NCBI RefSeq assembly: GCF_000023785.1
Contig: NC_012982.1
Coordinates: forward strand, 2,418,001 to 2,482,000
Direction of reading: 5' to 3'
Source: Hirschia baltica ATCC 49814
GTDB taxonomy: Bacteria; Pseudomonadota; Alphaproteobacteria; Caulobacterales; Hyphomonadaceae
Length of the DNA stretch: 64,000 nt
The notes under the pieces are model-generated. The model saw only the letters and a program-made list of their open reading frames with translations. It did no database searches and had not been told where the DNA came from. Positions 1 to 10,574 of this stretch are shown one piece after another; the first letter of the stretch is position 1; the number at the start of each line of letters is the position of its first letter. The translations under genes were made by a program, and so were the position numbers.

Positions 1-861
1 CACTTTCCAGTTTGCTGTAAAACCTTCATCCGTGATCGAACGCTCGACAGGAAGAAAACCACCAACAAAGCTTGGCGATGCCCAATCTCCAGTTAATTCA
101 ATACTCGTATTCTGGGCAAAAGCCGCAAACCCAATGCGCTGCGCGCCCGTTAATCGCATACTGGCCGTCAGATCAAAAACGGAGTTCTCATCCAATGAGA
201 TCCCCCGAACCGAACCGACCGTATCTGACAAAGAACTCGATAATGCGCCATTACCCGGCCCAAGACTGATCTTTTCTTCGCCGATCTGAACGAGCACATC
301 ATCCTTGATGCCGCGCAAATCTGACATGCCCATATGAATGCGCGCATCATCCCAATGCAATGTTGCGCCGCGCGGCTTGTTCAACATGGCTTGCTCCAAA
401 TCAAAGCTCGCCTTAAAATCAATATTCACATCAAACACTGGCACACGGTGCAAGCTCCGCTTCAGCATTTCGGTTTTCAAATCCGCCCTTGCAAACCCGC
501 TTGTGCCAAACACAACAAACTCGCCTGTTTTCTTGCGCTGCGTGTCGATCATAACACCGCTATTATTGGGCACTCTTTCAGTGACGATCTGCTCATACGG
601 AATAGATAAAACCGGCCCAAGCACAATCTGCTCCCCACCTCGCGCCAAACTCACCTCTTGCACCGCTTGCTGTGCGTTTGTGGTGCGCTCTTTCACAACG
701 CCCCAGACAAACATTGTCGGAATAGCCATAAGTAGCGCCAATGCGCACACAAGCAGTAATTTCAAACCAAATGATCTGTTGGGCATATACGCCCCCACAT
801 TCAACCGATTAAAATTTGGCCCGTTCTCGTCTTGGGATGATCCCACTCCACCATCTTCCAT
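1..861 (-). CDS. creD: CreD family inner membrane protein (partial, 3' end off window)
   Basis: The minus strand is open from an ATG at 861 to the left edge, 287 codons with no stop, so the C-terminal part lies outside the window. The start is preceded by GGAGAG seven bases upstream. The N-terminus is cytoplasmic and acidic, followed by one hydrophobic segment (roughly residues 33-52, LLLVCALALLMAIPTMFVW) and a long extracytoplasmic region. The late segment ERSITDEGFTANWKV matches the CreD pattern (GF-A-W-V). CreD proteins are inner membrane proteins linked in Enterobacteria to the CreBC two-component regulon and envelope or colicin tolerance; no creBC genes are visible here. Family call is firm; role in this organism is unknown. 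Confidence 0.8.
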   Translation of the reverse strand, partial: MEDGGVGSSQDENGPNFNRLNVGAYMPNRSFGLKLLLVCALALLMAIPTMFVWGVVKERTTNAQQAVQEVSLARGGEQIVLGPVLSIPYEQIVTERVPNNSGVMIDTQRKKTGEFVVFGTSGFARADLKTEMLKRSLHRVPVFDVNIDFKASFDLEQAMLNKPRGATLHWDDARIHMGMSDLRGIKDDVLVQIGEEKISLGPGNGALSSSLSDTVGSVRGISLDENSVFDLTASMRLTGAQRIGFAAFAQNTSIELTGDWASPSFVGGFLPVERSITDEGFTANWKV

Positions 862-988
862 TTCTTCACTCTCCAAACATGGATGTATTTAATACACCCC
901 CAAATCAGTTTATGACTTTTTGTTCAGGCTAGAATGTGATCCATAAAAGGCGAAATAAGATCACTATGAGGTTTTAAAGGGACACGAT

Positions 989-1372
989 ATGAAACTTCAG
1001 GATTATAGCGCATTCTGTAAGTCCATCCCAAACACAACCCATGTGGTGCAATGGGGTGATGCCCATGTTTGGAAAATTGGCGGCAAAGTTTTCGCCGTCG
1101 GCGGATGGGCCAAAGACATTCAAAATGACGATCCCGATCATATTTGCATCTCAATCAAAGTCTCTGAAATGGCATGGGAAATAATCAGAGACGTTCCCGG
1201 ATGCCGCCCCGCGCCATATCTTGCCTCTCGCGGTATGAAATGGGTTCAACGCACAGGCAATGAAACCATTTCCGATGAAGAGATGAAAACCTACATCAAA
1301 CAAAGCCACGACATCGTCGCGACAGGACTAACCAAAAAACGACAAAGAGAGCTGGGACTGTTAAAGGACTAA
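989..1372 (+). CDS. MmcQ/YjbR family DNA-binding-like protein
   Basis: 127 aa, start ATG at 989 after AAAGGGACACGAT. The protein has the compact YjbR fold pattern: an N-terminal helix ending in a conserved W-G-D stretch (residues 22-25), the K-I-G-G-K-V-F-A strand pair (30-37) and the late SRGMKWVQ segment (about 83-90). Members are small double-wing proteins often annotated as DNA-binding, but their biological role is poorly known. It stands alone between creD and the ArsR-SRPBCC pair, convergent with the latter. Confidence 0.8.
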   Translation: MKLQDYSAFCKSIPNTTHVVQWGDAHVWKIGGKVFAVGGWAKDIQNDDPDHICISIKVSEMAWEIIRDVPGCRPAPYLASRGMKWVQRTGNETISDEEMKTYIKQSHDIVATGLTKKRQRELGLLKD

Positions 1373-1405
1373 CCCCTCTCCTGCACTTTATGCGTCTCAC
1401 GCTGA

Positions 1406-1900
1406 TTAGGTTTGCAGCTCTTCAAGTAGCTCATCCATAAGATTAAAGCCCATACCCCAACCGCCGCCCATGCGATCTTTCATGCTGGCAAACATAGCTA
1501 TTTCAGCATCAGATGCATTGTGCGGCTTCCATGTAAATCTAAGCTTTGTCACACCGCCCACCTCTTCAAATTCCGCGATAGTAAGCAGCGTCGCCGGCCA
1601 ATCAGGCATCATGGGGGAAGCAATGATATTCCAATCCTTATCCGTGGTTGAGAGAAGCATGCTCAACAAATCTTCTGGCATCACCTCTTCAAAAACAGCC
1701 TTGCTAAACATGGCCCCCTTTTCCATGCGCATTTCATTGAGCCATTCTCCGCCTTTTTCTAGCTCAAATTTGTGAATCACCGTCTCAACATTAGGGCCAT
1801 ACCAGCGCGCCAGCAGTTCAGGCTGCGTCCAACATTTCCAGACCAAACTTTTCGCCGCTTTAAACTCGCGATCAATAATCAGTTTTGGTAATTCACTCAT
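1406..1900 (-). CDS. SRPBCC / AHSA1-type START-fold protein
   Basis: 164 aa. The opening REFKAAKSLVWKCWTQPELLARWYGP is the standard beginning of the AHSA1/polyketide-cyclase type of SRPBCC proteins, with the W-x-P and LRFTWKPH strand later on. These proteins have a deep hydrophobic cavity and usually bind small lipophilic ligands; the ligand here is unknown. The start overlaps the end of the upstream ArsR gene by 8 bases, so the two are translationally coupled, the common ArsR-SRPBCC pair in which the regulator controls its own ligand-binding partner. Confidence 0.85.
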   Translation of the reverse strand: MSELPKLIIDREFKAAKSLVWKCWTQPELLARWYGPNVETVIHKFELEKGGEWLNEMRMEKGAMFSKAVFEEVMPEDLLSMLLSTTDKDWNIIASPMMPDWPATLLTIAEFEEVGGVTKLRFTWKPHNASDAEIAMFASMKDRMGGGWGMGFNLMDELLEELQT

Positions 1901-2261
1901 TGGGCTTCTCCCCCTCTTCCATTTTTAATTCATTCAAAAGGGTGTCGAGCTGATCAAAACTGTTCTCCCAAAATTCCTTGTATTGCTCCAGCCAATTCAC
2001 AGCCGCCTGCATGGGCTCCGCTTTAAGATGAGACAAACGTTTTTGTTTATCCACTCGGCGCTCAATCAGACCTGCTTTTTCTAACACTTTCAAATGCTTA
2101 GATATTGCAGGCTGACTCATCGCAAAAGGCTGCGCCAAATCACCCACGGCTGCATCGCCGCTGGCTAGCTTTGATATAATCGCGCGCCGTGTCGGGTCCG
2201 CCAGTGCAGCAAATATAGCATCAAGATTAGGCTGATCTTTTATATAACCAATTTGTTCCAT
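1893..2261 (-). CDS. ArsR family transcriptional regulator
   Basis: 122 aa winged helix protein. The segment ALADPTRRAIISKLASGDAAVGDLAQPFAMSQPAISKHLKVLEKAGLIERR (about 16-65) is the classic ArsR helix-turn-helix of the subfamily paired with AHSA1 proteins. It lacks the paired cysteines of metal-sensing ArsR proteins, so metal sensing is unlikely. It is the first gene of a two-gene operon with the SRPBCC protein. A perfect 6+4+6 inverted repeat sits on its start codon, suggesting autorepression. Confidence 0.9.
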   Translation of the reverse strand: MEQIGYIKDQPNLDAIFAALADPTRRAIISKLASGDAAVGDLAQPFAMSQPAISKHLKVLEKAGLIERRVDKQKRLSHLKAEPMQAAVNWLEQYKEFWENSFDQLDTLLNELKMEEGEKPNE

Positions 2262-2275
2262 AACTTATTAGTTAT
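2260..2275. promoter_or_regulatory. Candidate ArsR operator overlapping the start codon
   Basis: Perfect inverted repeat ATAACT-TATT-AGTTAT that includes the ATG (2259-2261) of the ArsR gene. The position suits autorepression by blocking transcription start or early elongation. Inferred from symmetry and position only. Confidence 0.45.
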
Positions 2276-2380
2276 ATATTGAGCCATAAGAGTCAACACC
2301 GATTGAAAACTTAGATTGACCCAAAAGCAAAAGCCTCTAGTTTCGGCGCAAATTAGATCCAGAAACCGAAAGCGGAGACC

Positions 2381-2743
2381 ATGTTTAACTACCCAGATGA
2401 TTTTGATGGCGAAATGCTCGGTCATATCCGTGATGACGGCTCCGATATGGATCAGCCCATGGTGATTGATTTTGCTATCGATGCACATCCTGAAAATATC
2501 GCGGAAAAAGTCGCCGCAGCTTGCAAAACCCAGCTTGCAACAAAGGGTTATCAAGTAGAAATCATCGAGCCAGACCCGGAAGATCCAGAAGATGACCGCT
2601 GGAGTGTGTACTGCTCAATCCACATGATCCCCGTCTATGAAGAAATTGTACAAATCCAGCAGGAATTACATGCCATCGCTGAGCCTTTGGGCGGTGCAGC
2701 TGATGGCTGGGGAACTTATGGTAATGCGCCAGAAAACAACTAA
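2381..2743 (+). CDS. RraB family protein (ribonuclease E inhibitor type)
   Basis: 120 aa, very acidic. ATG at 2381 after AAAGCGGAGACC. It carries the RraB pattern: an acidic N-terminal strand with repeated D-E, the FAIDAHPENIAEKVA segment (about 33-47), WSVYCSI (about 76-82) and the C-terminal GAADGWGTYGN. In E. coli RraB binds RNase E and changes degradosome composition. Many alphaproteobacterial members are annotated by domain only, so an RNase E role here is an inference. The following two genes lie 3 bp downstream and then overlap by 4 bp, suggesting one transcription unit. Confidence 0.75.
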   Translation: MFNYPDDFDGEMLGHIRDDGSDMDQPMVIDFAIDAHPENIAEKVAAACKTQLATKGYQVEIIEPDPEDPEDDRWSVYCSIHMIPVYEEIVQIQQELHAIAEPLGGAADGWGTYGNAPENN

Positions 2744-2746
2744 ATT

Positions 2747-3331
2747 ATGCCAATTCCGAAACTAGATTTACACCCGAATGAAAACATAATCTGGGATGCC
2801 CCAATCGACTCCCAGATTATGAATGCGATCAACAATAAAGGTCGCCTCATTTATGGTGGACTGGCCGCCGCTATGCTTGTGCTCGCATTGTATCTAATGC
2901 TGTTATTTGCCAATGGTTTTTGGGGGGCAAATGAGAATGCAGGCAGCGCCCGCCTAATCGCCACAATCATAACCGGCCCTGCTATTCTCGTGGCGCTCGT
3001 CGCCCTTTGGGCATTTGTTGAGCGTTTCAAACTCATTGGTGCGCATTCCATGCCGGCGCATTATTTCATCACAGACCAACGCGCTATCTCCATGCGAGAC
3101 AATGCCGAAATATTTGATGAAATCAATATGGCAGACATCTCCCACACCAGCATTGATGGCCAAGGCGAAACGCAAATCCTAATGCTCGCGCGTTCCGCCG
3201 ACGATGCAGACGAAAACGACCAAACCAACGCAGAAACACAAGAGCGCAAATCGCCTTTTCTCTTTGTCCACCTTGAAGATCTTGAAGCTGTCAAAAAGTT
3301 GGTTGATCAATACATTCCAACCGATCAATGA
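2747..3331 (+). CDS. Two-TM membrane protein with bacterial PH-like domain
   Basis: 194 aa, function unknown. It opens with LDLHPNENIIWDAP, a motif found at the beginning of bacterial PH-domain (bPH) proteins, then two hydrophobic segments at about 34-55 and 68-89, then a beta-rich soluble part (HYFITDQRAISMRDNAEIFDEINMADI) that resembles a PH-like fold, and an acidic Asp-rich linker (about 148-160). The start follows the RraB stop by 3 bases and its stop overlaps the next start (ATGA), so it is part of a three-gene unit. Confidence 0.5.
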   Translation: MPIPKLDLHPNENIIWDAPIDSQIMNAINNKGRLIYGGLAAAMLVLALYLMLLFANGFWGANENAGSARLIATIITGPAILVALVALWAFVERFKLIGAHSMPAHYFITDQRAISMRDNAEIFDEINMADISHTSIDGQGETQILMLARSADDADENDQTNAETQERKSPFLFVHLEDLEAVKKLVDQYIPTDQ

Positions 3332-3645
3332 GCGCGAAATATCTACGTGTCATGTGGCATGATACATTGCCCGATGAACCTATGGAGCTGTATTACGAAA
3401 TACAGCCCACCAAATGCGTTACCCGCATGATAGAGATTTTCGACGATGGCATCCCCTATGCCGATAGCCTCGAAATCGCATTGCGCCGCTATCCTCCACC
3501 CGCCAACAAATCCTGCTTGTGCGATGGAATATTTCCTAGCTCAGACGCATATGATATTCTGTTCCAAACCTCTGATTTCAGCTATAATGAGATCAGCAAA
3601 AGTCAATTTGATAAACTATTTATGCGGGCAAACATCAAAAACTAA
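3328..3645 (+). CDS. DUF6881-like small cytoplasmic protein
   Basis: 105 aa. ATGA overlap with the gene upstream. The sequence KYLRVMWHDTLPDEPMELYYEI followed by a charged strand (RMIEIFDDGIPYADS) and a C-terminal EISKSQFDKLF resembles the small DUF6881 family, whose members have a DEP-x-LY-E opening and an E-I-x-x-x-x-F close and often occur near polymorphic toxin or immunity genes. No toxin is seen here. Family assignment is tentative; function unknown. Confidence 0.45.
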   Translation: MSAKYLRVMWHDTLPDEPMELYYEIQPTKCVTRMIEIFDDGIPYADSLEIALRRYPPPANKSCLCDGIFPSSDAYDILFQTSDFSYNEISKSQFDKLFMRANIKN

Positions 3646-3677
3646 TTTGGAATTTTAAGGCTGAGAAAATATCAAAA

Positions 3678-4121
3678 TTATGCCTGCGCTCTAGCTTCAT
3701 AATCAGCTCGCGCTTTTTCAATTGCCTCTCGATTGCGTTCTGCCCAGATCCACACACCGCAAAACGCCCGCCCCAACCTTTCGCCCATCTCTGTCAGCCT
3801 ATATTCCACTTTGGGCGGCACTTGCGGATACACTTTTCGCTCGATCAGCCCATCTCGCTCCATAAAGCGTAATGTTTGGGTCAGCATTTTCTGACTAATC
3901 CCCTCAACCTGTCGCCCCAATTGGGAAAACCGCAACACTTCATGCTCATGCAATTCCTCAAGGATAAGCATTGTCCATTTATCAGCCACACGCCCAATAA
4001 TTTCCACCACGAGCGCTTCCAAAGCCGGATCAACATCGCTAGGCGGTGTTTCGCTTAAATAGCGCTCAGCTTCCTGAAAATCATCGTCTGTGAATGTGTC
4101 ATTGAAGGTTGAGATGCCCAT
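3678..4121 (-). CDS. HxlR family transcriptional regulator
   Basis: 147 aa from the ATG at 4121; an in-frame TTG three codons upstream is too close to the GAGAG ribosome site to be the start. The core IGRVADKWTMLILEELHEHEVLRFSQLGRQVEGISQKMLTQTLRFMERDGLIERKVYPQVPPKVEYRLTEMGERL is a textbook HxlR winged helix (about 45-120). HxlR proteins typically sense electrophiles or oxidants and regulate a divergently encoded oxidoreductase. Here the divergent neighbour is an SDR enzyme, which is the likely target. Confidence 0.9.
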   Translation of the reverse strand: MGISTFNDTFTDDDFQEAERYLSETPPSDVDPALEALVVEIIGRVADKWTMLILEELHEHEVLRFSQLGRQVEGISQKMLTQTLRFMERDGLIERKVYPQVPPKVEYRLTEMGERLGRAFCGVWIWAERNREAIEKARADYEARAQA

Positions 4122-4137
4122 AATAGCCAATACTCTC

Positions 4138-4164
4138 TTTTAGGTAAGTATAATTCTTTTAGGT
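4138..4164. promoter_or_regulatory. Promoter with direct repeats between HxlR and SDR genes
   Basis: Two direct TTTTAGGT copies (4138-4145 and 4157-4164, 19 bp apart) flank a TATAAT-like hexamer at 4149-4154 in the divergent intergenic region. HxlR proteins often bind tandem or inverted half-sites covering the promoter of the divergent gene, so this is the probable control region. Not tested. Confidence 0.35.
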
Positions 4165-4277
4165 GCCTACTTTCCAAAAGTTAGAGATTTCCCACATGCT
4201 TGGCAAGTCCTTGGCCGCAGAAGCAAGACTTAGAAAAGCAAGACAAGGACAATTTGACAGCACAGGAAAATTCAAAA

Positions 4278-5030
4278 ATGAAGCTCTCAGGAAACACGAT
4301 ACTGATCACAGGCGGCAGCTCTGGCATTGGACGCCAATTCGCACGCCAGTTTCACGCACTCGGAAATTTTGTCATCATCACAGGACGCCGCATGGACGCG
4401 CTTCAAGAAACCATCGGCGAACGCGATAATATGCAGGCCTATCAACTAGATATGACGGATGCAGATGCCATCGCTGAGTTTGCCAAGCAGATTACAACCA
4501 CTCACCCAGGCCTCAACATCTTGATGAATAATGCAGGCATTATGCGGCCTGAAAACTTAAAGGCTGAAAATATTGATACAGCCGACGCTCAGCTCACAAT
4601 CGCTACAAACCTACTCGCCCCCATTCAGCTGGGTTATGCATTGCTTCCCCATCTTCGCACCACGCAAAATGCTGCAATCCTCAATGTGACATCCGGCCTT
4701 GCGTTCACGCCGCTTTTTGCAACGCCAACATACAACGCAACCAAGGCCGCCCTGCACTCATGGACGCTATCCCTGCGCGGACAATTTGAGAAAGAAATAG
4801 ACATCATCGAAATCATTCCGCCCGGTGTTCAATCAGACATTATGGAAGGTCATGCAGATGATCCAGCTATGATGACGATGGATGATTTCATCACAGAAAC
4901 AATGCACAATTTCCACGAAACACCAGTGCCACTAGAAAATTGCGTTGAGCGAGTTTTATTCTTAAGAAATGCCGAAAAAGAAAACCGTCTGGAGCAAACA
5001 ATGCATACACTGAATGCATTGCACCGATAG
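4278..5030 (+). CDS. SDR family oxidoreductase (DltE-like)
   Basis: 250 aa from the ATG at 4278. The frame is open further upstream, but the upstream 26 codons are not SDR-like and the family begins at MKLSGNTILITGG; an AGGA precedes this ATG. It has the TGGSSGIG nucleotide-binding motif (about 10-17), NNAG (about 83-86), catalytic Ser (NVTSG) and Y-x-x-x-K (YNATK). The sequence resembles the DltE-like classical SDR group, NAD(P)-dependent reductases of uncertain substrate. Divergent from the HxlR regulator, which likely controls it. A strong terminator follows. Confidence 0.85.
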   Translation: MKLSGNTILITGGSSGIGRQFARQFHALGNFVIITGRRMDALQETIGERDNMQAYQLDMTDADAIAEFAKQITTTHPGLNILMNNAGIMRPENLKAENIDTADAQLTIATNLLAPIQLGYALLPHLRTTQNAAILNVTSGLAFTPLFATPTYNATKAALHSWTLSLRGQFEKEIDIIEIIPPGVQSDIMEGHADDPAMMTMDDFITETMHNFHETPVPLENCVERVLFLRNAEKENRLEQTMHTLNALHR

Positions 5031-5047
5031 ACTAGATCAACACACAA

Positions 5048-5079
5048 AAAAGGGAGCAAGTTTAAACCTGCTCCCTTTT
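5048..5079 (+). terminator. Rho-independent terminator after the SDR gene
   Basis: Perfect arms AAAAGGGAGCA (5048-5058) and TGCTCCCTTTT (5069-5079) with a short inner stem, flanked by A- and T-runs, so it can act in both directions between the convergent SDR gene and the small membrane protein gene. Confidence 0.85.
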
Positions 5080-5099
5080 ATTCAAACGATCATTATATT

Positions 5100-5333
5100 T
5101 TACTGATATGCATCTGAATTATCCGGCCCATCGGCAATGTCTTTTGCGACCACACTTGCTTGGTCAGCAGCTTCTGCCGCAACCACTTTAAGATCGTCAG
5201 CTGCATTACCAGTCCAGCGATCAACGCGCGCGCCAGCATCTTCAAATGATCCTGTTGTTAATCGCAAGAAAAACATTGTGACTGTAAATGCGATCAAAAC
5301 GCCATACACGATACTATTTAATAAGCGGCTCAT
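5100..5333 (-). CDS. Small single-TM protein, function unknown
   Basis: 77 aa from the ATG at 5333, which is preceded by AGGA and AGGGAA; longer in-frame versions lack a ribosome site. One transmembrane segment (about residues 6-24, NSIVYGVLIAFTVTMFFLRL) is followed by an acidic and Ala-rich soluble tail. The layout suggests an inner membrane anchor with an extracytoplasmic or cytoplasmic tail. No family recognised. Conservation would need a search. Confidence 0.6.
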   Translation of the reverse strand: MSRLLNSIVYGVLIAFTVTMFFLRLTTGSFEDAGARVDRWTGNAADDLKVVAAEAADQASVVAKDIADGPDNSDAYQ

Positions 5334-5533
5334 TTCCCTATTTCCTTCCAACAGCTTTAAATTATGAAACACCCCGACAACGGGTCACTCTCATACGAAA
5401 GCTCGCGTTTCATAATCGGCCCTGCATAGTTAACGCCGCAAATTGCATTAAGTTCCATGCAAACCTTTATGCGCTACTGCTGGGGAGGCCGCAAAGATCG
5501 TTGCGTGTTAAACAACAACCGAAATAGGCTTAT

Positions 5534-6517
5534 CTATTCATCGCCATGTACAACGAGATTTTCATTCAAGAACGCTAGGATTTTAGGCCAATTGTCTAAC
5601 TGAGCAGCATGATTGCTCGCAACTGTCCCTCCAAATGTAACAGGCGTTTGATCACTTGAATCCACACTTTCATCTGGCAAACCGGAAACAAAATGTCCTG
5701 CCTCAGCGTATTTCAAAATATCCACCTCAGGGCCGTCATTCTTAATCGCGCGAGATTTCAATTGCTCGGCCATAGGACAGGATGGCCACAACATGTCAGC
5801 ACCTCCACACACCAACAGCGTCGCCGCATTGGAACGCTCTATCTCGATAAACGCATCAGGATGTTGCTCACGCGCTTTCAGTCCGTTCTCATACAGAGAA
5901 AACAGCCCTAATTCATTGTCCCATACGCCATATGGCATAGAAGCTACAGCTTCCCCATTCAAAGACCATGACGCTTCGGGTACACGGCCATCTCGCGACC
6001 AATTTATCCCTTGCCAAGACACACTGGACGGCACCACCGCCACGACGGCATCTATCTCAGAATGACGACTTGCAACAATTAAAGCAGCTTCAGCGCCTTT
6101 TGACGTGCCCATTATGCCAAATTGTTTAGTGCTCACTTCTTCGCGTGCAGACAGCCAATCAATCGCATTATGAAACAATTCCAAAGGGATCATCTCAAGA
6201 TTTTCAGGCTGCCCTTCAGCAAGATAAAAAGACATTTGCAGCACATTAAATCCAGCATCTTGGAAAAACAGCGCATCTCTTCGTCCAGCTTCGCTCAATC
6301 CGCCTTCAGAACCACCAATAAGCAAAATCGTGGCACCATTCGCCTTCAGGCCAGCGGGAAAATAATCAGCATATAAATCAGGATTGCGCAGCTCAATATT
6401 TGATAGATCTTGCTGTGATGTTTCGACCAAATCACCTTCAGTCATAGACGGAGAAGCACATCCTACAATCATCAAACAAGCCGCACCAATACTCATCGAC
6501 CAAATAGATTTACGCAT
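5534..6517 (-). CDS. Acyl-CoA thioester hydrolase / BAAT C-terminal domain lipoprotein
   Basis: 327 aa from the ATG at 6517 (a TTG three codons earlier is possible). The N-terminus is a lipoprotein signal with lipobox M-I-V-G-C (Cys near residue 20). The mature part is an alpha/beta hydrolase of the BAAT C-terminal type: ILLIGGSEGG (oxyanion region, about 66-75), nucleophile elbow GTSKGAEAAL (Ser near 139), an acidic residue in CGGADMLWPS, and the catalytic His in EAGHFVSG. Members hydrolyse or transfer acyl groups; the periplasmic or outer membrane location here suggests an ester or peptide hydrolase. Substrate unknown. Confidence 0.8.
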   Translation of the reverse strand: MRKSIWSMSIGAACLMIVGCASPSMTEGDLVETSQQDLSNIELRNPDLYADYFPAGLKANGATILLIGGSEGGLSEAGRRDALFFQDAGFNVLQMSFYLAEGQPENLEMIPLELFHNAIDWLSAREEVSTKQFGIMGTSKGAEAALIVASRHSEIDAVVAVVPSSVSWQGINWSRDGRVPEASWSLNGEAVASMPYGVWDNELGLFSLYENGLKAREQHPDAFIEIERSNAATLLVCGGADMLWPSCPMAEQLKSRAIKNDGPEVDILKYAEAGHFVSGLPDESVDSSDQTPVTFGGTVASNHAAQLDNWPKILAFLNENLVVHGDE

Positions 6518-6620
6518 GATTTTCAAAACACTTTCACAACAAAATTAGCGAATCTAGCCACCATATTCGGACAAAAGAAAAAGACAATTGACCCATAGGA
6601 TAAATCAGCTATCTTCAGCC

Positions 6621-6735
6621 ATTCCGAGGGGCGCGTATGGTTAAGCGCTGAGATGGGGACAATACCTCCCTAGCACCCTTTGAACCTGATCTGGAAAGCG
6701 GGCAATAACGCCCTCAACCAGCGTAGGAACGGAGC
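6621..6735 (+). promoter_or_regulatory. TPP riboswitch (THI element)
   Basis: The conserved core is clear: GAGGGGCGC (about 6626-6634), CTGAGA (about 6648-6653), ACCCTTTGAACCTGATCTGG (about 6675-6694) and CCAGCGTAGGAA (about 6718-6729). Thiamine pyrophosphate binding to this fold represses thiamine synthesis genes. The closing helix P1 pairs TCCG (6623-6626) with CGGA (6730-6733), and the second strand runs into GGAG (6731-6734), the ribosome site of the GTG-start gene at 6743. This suggests control by hiding the Shine-Dalgarno sequence when TPP is bound. Confidence 0.95.
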
Positions 6736-6742
6736 GAAACGG

Positions 6743-9060
<2,318 letters not shown>

Positions 9061-9749
9061 GGCAAAACCGCTCATCCCCGCTTAAGCGGGGATCCAGCCC
9101 TACACATCCAGTGTCATCCCGGACAAGCATAGCGCGATCCGGGATCCACATCTCAATTAAGACTAGCCCCGCGACTTCACACAAAAACGTTTTGACCTGA
9201 CCACCTTGCATACACTTCAACGCCAGCCGAGCAGCATAGTGGATCCCAAATCAAGTTTGGGATGACAGATAATTTTAGGTTGCGTTTCAAGCAAGCTCAT
9301 CGGGTATGACACTGTTTAATTTCAAGCCCAACACCTCACCATAAGACGACGCCCCAAAGGCCACCCACATCCCAATGTCATCCCGGACAAGCGAAGCGCG
9401 ATCCGGGATCCACGTCTCAATCAAGACTGGCCTCGCGACTTCATACAAAAACGTTTTGGCGTGCCACCTTTGCATACACGTCAACGCCAGCCAAGCGGCA
9501 CAGTGGATCCCAAACCAAGTTTGGGATGACAGATAATTTTAGGTTGCATTTCAAGCAAGCTCATCGGGCATGACGCTGTTTCGCTCCAAGCCCAACGCCT
9601 CACCATACGACGACGCCCCAAAGGCCACCCACTCAAAATGTCATCCCGGACAAGCGAAGCGCGATCCGGGATCCACGCATCAATCAAGACTGTCTTAAAA
9701 CCAGTCACACGAAGTTTATGGCAAAATGAATTTCCTAAGCCTCAATAAT
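9061..9749. repeat. Tandem ~264-bp repeat block built from palindromic units
   Basis: Non-coding stretch of 689 bp. A block starting TGTCATCCCGGACAAGC recurs at 9112, 9376 and 9639 (periods 264 and 263), giving two full units and a partial third. Each unit joins a CCCGGACAAGC...GCGATCCGGGATCC palindrome with a GATCCCAAA-TCAAG-TTTGGGATGACA palindrome. A separate perfect palindrome CCCCGCTTAAGCGGGG lies at 9076-9091. These are typical alphaproteobacterial dispersed intergenic palindromes, here amplified in tandem. Short minus-strand open frames containing WIPDRASLVRDD come from the repeat and are not genes. Confidence 0.85.
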
Positions 9750-10037
9750 TTAAACGGCTAGCACACGAATATCCACACGACTCAATCCCAGTTTCTGCAA
9801 TTGTGAAACTGCACCATCTAAGCTCTTAAACACACGAGGTTCATAGGGGTTTCTCACGCTACTCAAGTACAAATTCTCACCATTCCACTCCGCCCCGATA
9901 CCTTGGAACTTTACCCTATAATCACCTTTAGTTCCTTCAATCGAGGCGCTAACAATTAAGTTTTTCTCTATACGTGCTTCCACCATTCCTGACATTATAC
10001 AATTCGAACCACTTATACCTGACATTCCTGAAATCAC
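9750..10037 (-). CDS. Small hypothetical protein of the accessory patch
   Basis: About 95 aa from a GTG at 10037, which has GAGGAG six bases upstream; a longer frame to 10127 lacks a ribosome site. The N-terminus is Ser/Gly-rich (ISGMSGISGSNCIMSGM), followed by beta strands (YRVKFQGIGAEWNGENLYLSS) and a C-terminal helix (FKSLDGAVSQLQKLG) ending in a strand. The IGAEWNGENLYLS...PRVFKSLD-A pattern resembles small proteins annotated in alphaproteobacteria near plasmid or mobile genes, but I cannot name a family. Low GC, next to repeats and two other orphans. Confidence 0.5.
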   Translation of the reverse strand: MISGMSGISGSNCIMSGMVEARIEKNLIVSASIEGTKGDYRVKFQGIGAEWNGENLYLSSVRNPYEPRVFKSLDGAVSQLQKLGLSRVDIRVLAV

Positions 10038-10302
10038 TCTTGACTCCTCTACGTTATTAATTATCGTTTCGATATTAAATTTTGCTTCAATAGACAATAT
10101 TGTCAAGATGGTGTCGTTAGTAAACACTATTAATTCCTCGGATTTCCAGTACGACGGGCGACCAATGCAACAACCAAGTTACGATCTGCGTGTCATATCC
10201 CGGTATCTAGTTCCCAGTTCAAACCTCGGAACACAGATAGTTTTAGGTTGCATTTTAAAGAGGAATCTCGAAAGTGGTTTGAATTATTTATTGGGGAAGA
10301 TA

Positions 10303-10545
10303 ATGATTAAAATATCAGCAAAAATCGTTCGTGGTAAAAACAAAGGTGAAGAACTAACACCACACCTACACAAGAACGGAAAATATGTTGCCAGTGAAAC
10401 TAGATTTAAAAGAGACTATATTGAGGTGGATAATATAAGCGATCTGCCCAAGCTTATTAAAGATGGCTACAAAATCAGAATGAGTTCAGCGTCCGGATCT
10501 GCACCGAGCCTAATTTCACCATCATCAATTACAATCAAGTCATAG
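10303..10545 (+). CDS. Small hypothetical protein, AT-rich orphan
   Basis: 80 aa from the ATG at 10303, preceded by GGGGAAGATA. The frame extends upstream to 10108 but those codons cross a degenerate palindrome repeat and are not likely coding. Basic protein (KISAKIVRGKNKGEE, KFKRDY-like segments) ending in a Ser/Pro-rich tail. No family recognised. Divergent from the small gene at 9750-10037 and clearly AT-richer than thiC, consistent with acquired DNA. Confidence 0.45.
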   Translation: MIKISAKIVRGKNKGEELTPHLHKNGKYVASETRFKRDYIEVDNISDLPKLIKDGYKIRMSSASGSAPSLISPSSITIKS

Positions 10546-10574
10546 GGAAACAAATCCAACGGATTTCCACCGGT

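Noticed and set aside
338-892. 184-codon plus-strand open frame
   Set aside because: Lies antisense to the creD coding region, which has recognisable family sequence; the plus-strand translation is low-complexity and unlike any protein.
5373-5533. Possible small gene or RNA between the small membrane protein and the BAAT gene
   Set aside because: Only short frames and no clear hairpin were found; nothing supports a feature.
6680-6742. N-terminal extension of the DUF1801 protein
   Set aside because: The 63 bases are part of the TPP riboswitch core, which cannot be coding and functional at once; the GTG at 6743 has a good ribosome site.
9287-9708. Minus-strand small proteins with WIPDRASLVRDD
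   Set aside because: Translations of the tandem palindromic repeats; identical segments recur in every unit.
9061-9749. CRISPR-like array
   Set aside because: Repeat period is ~264 bp with similar, not unique, spacers, and no cas genes nearby.
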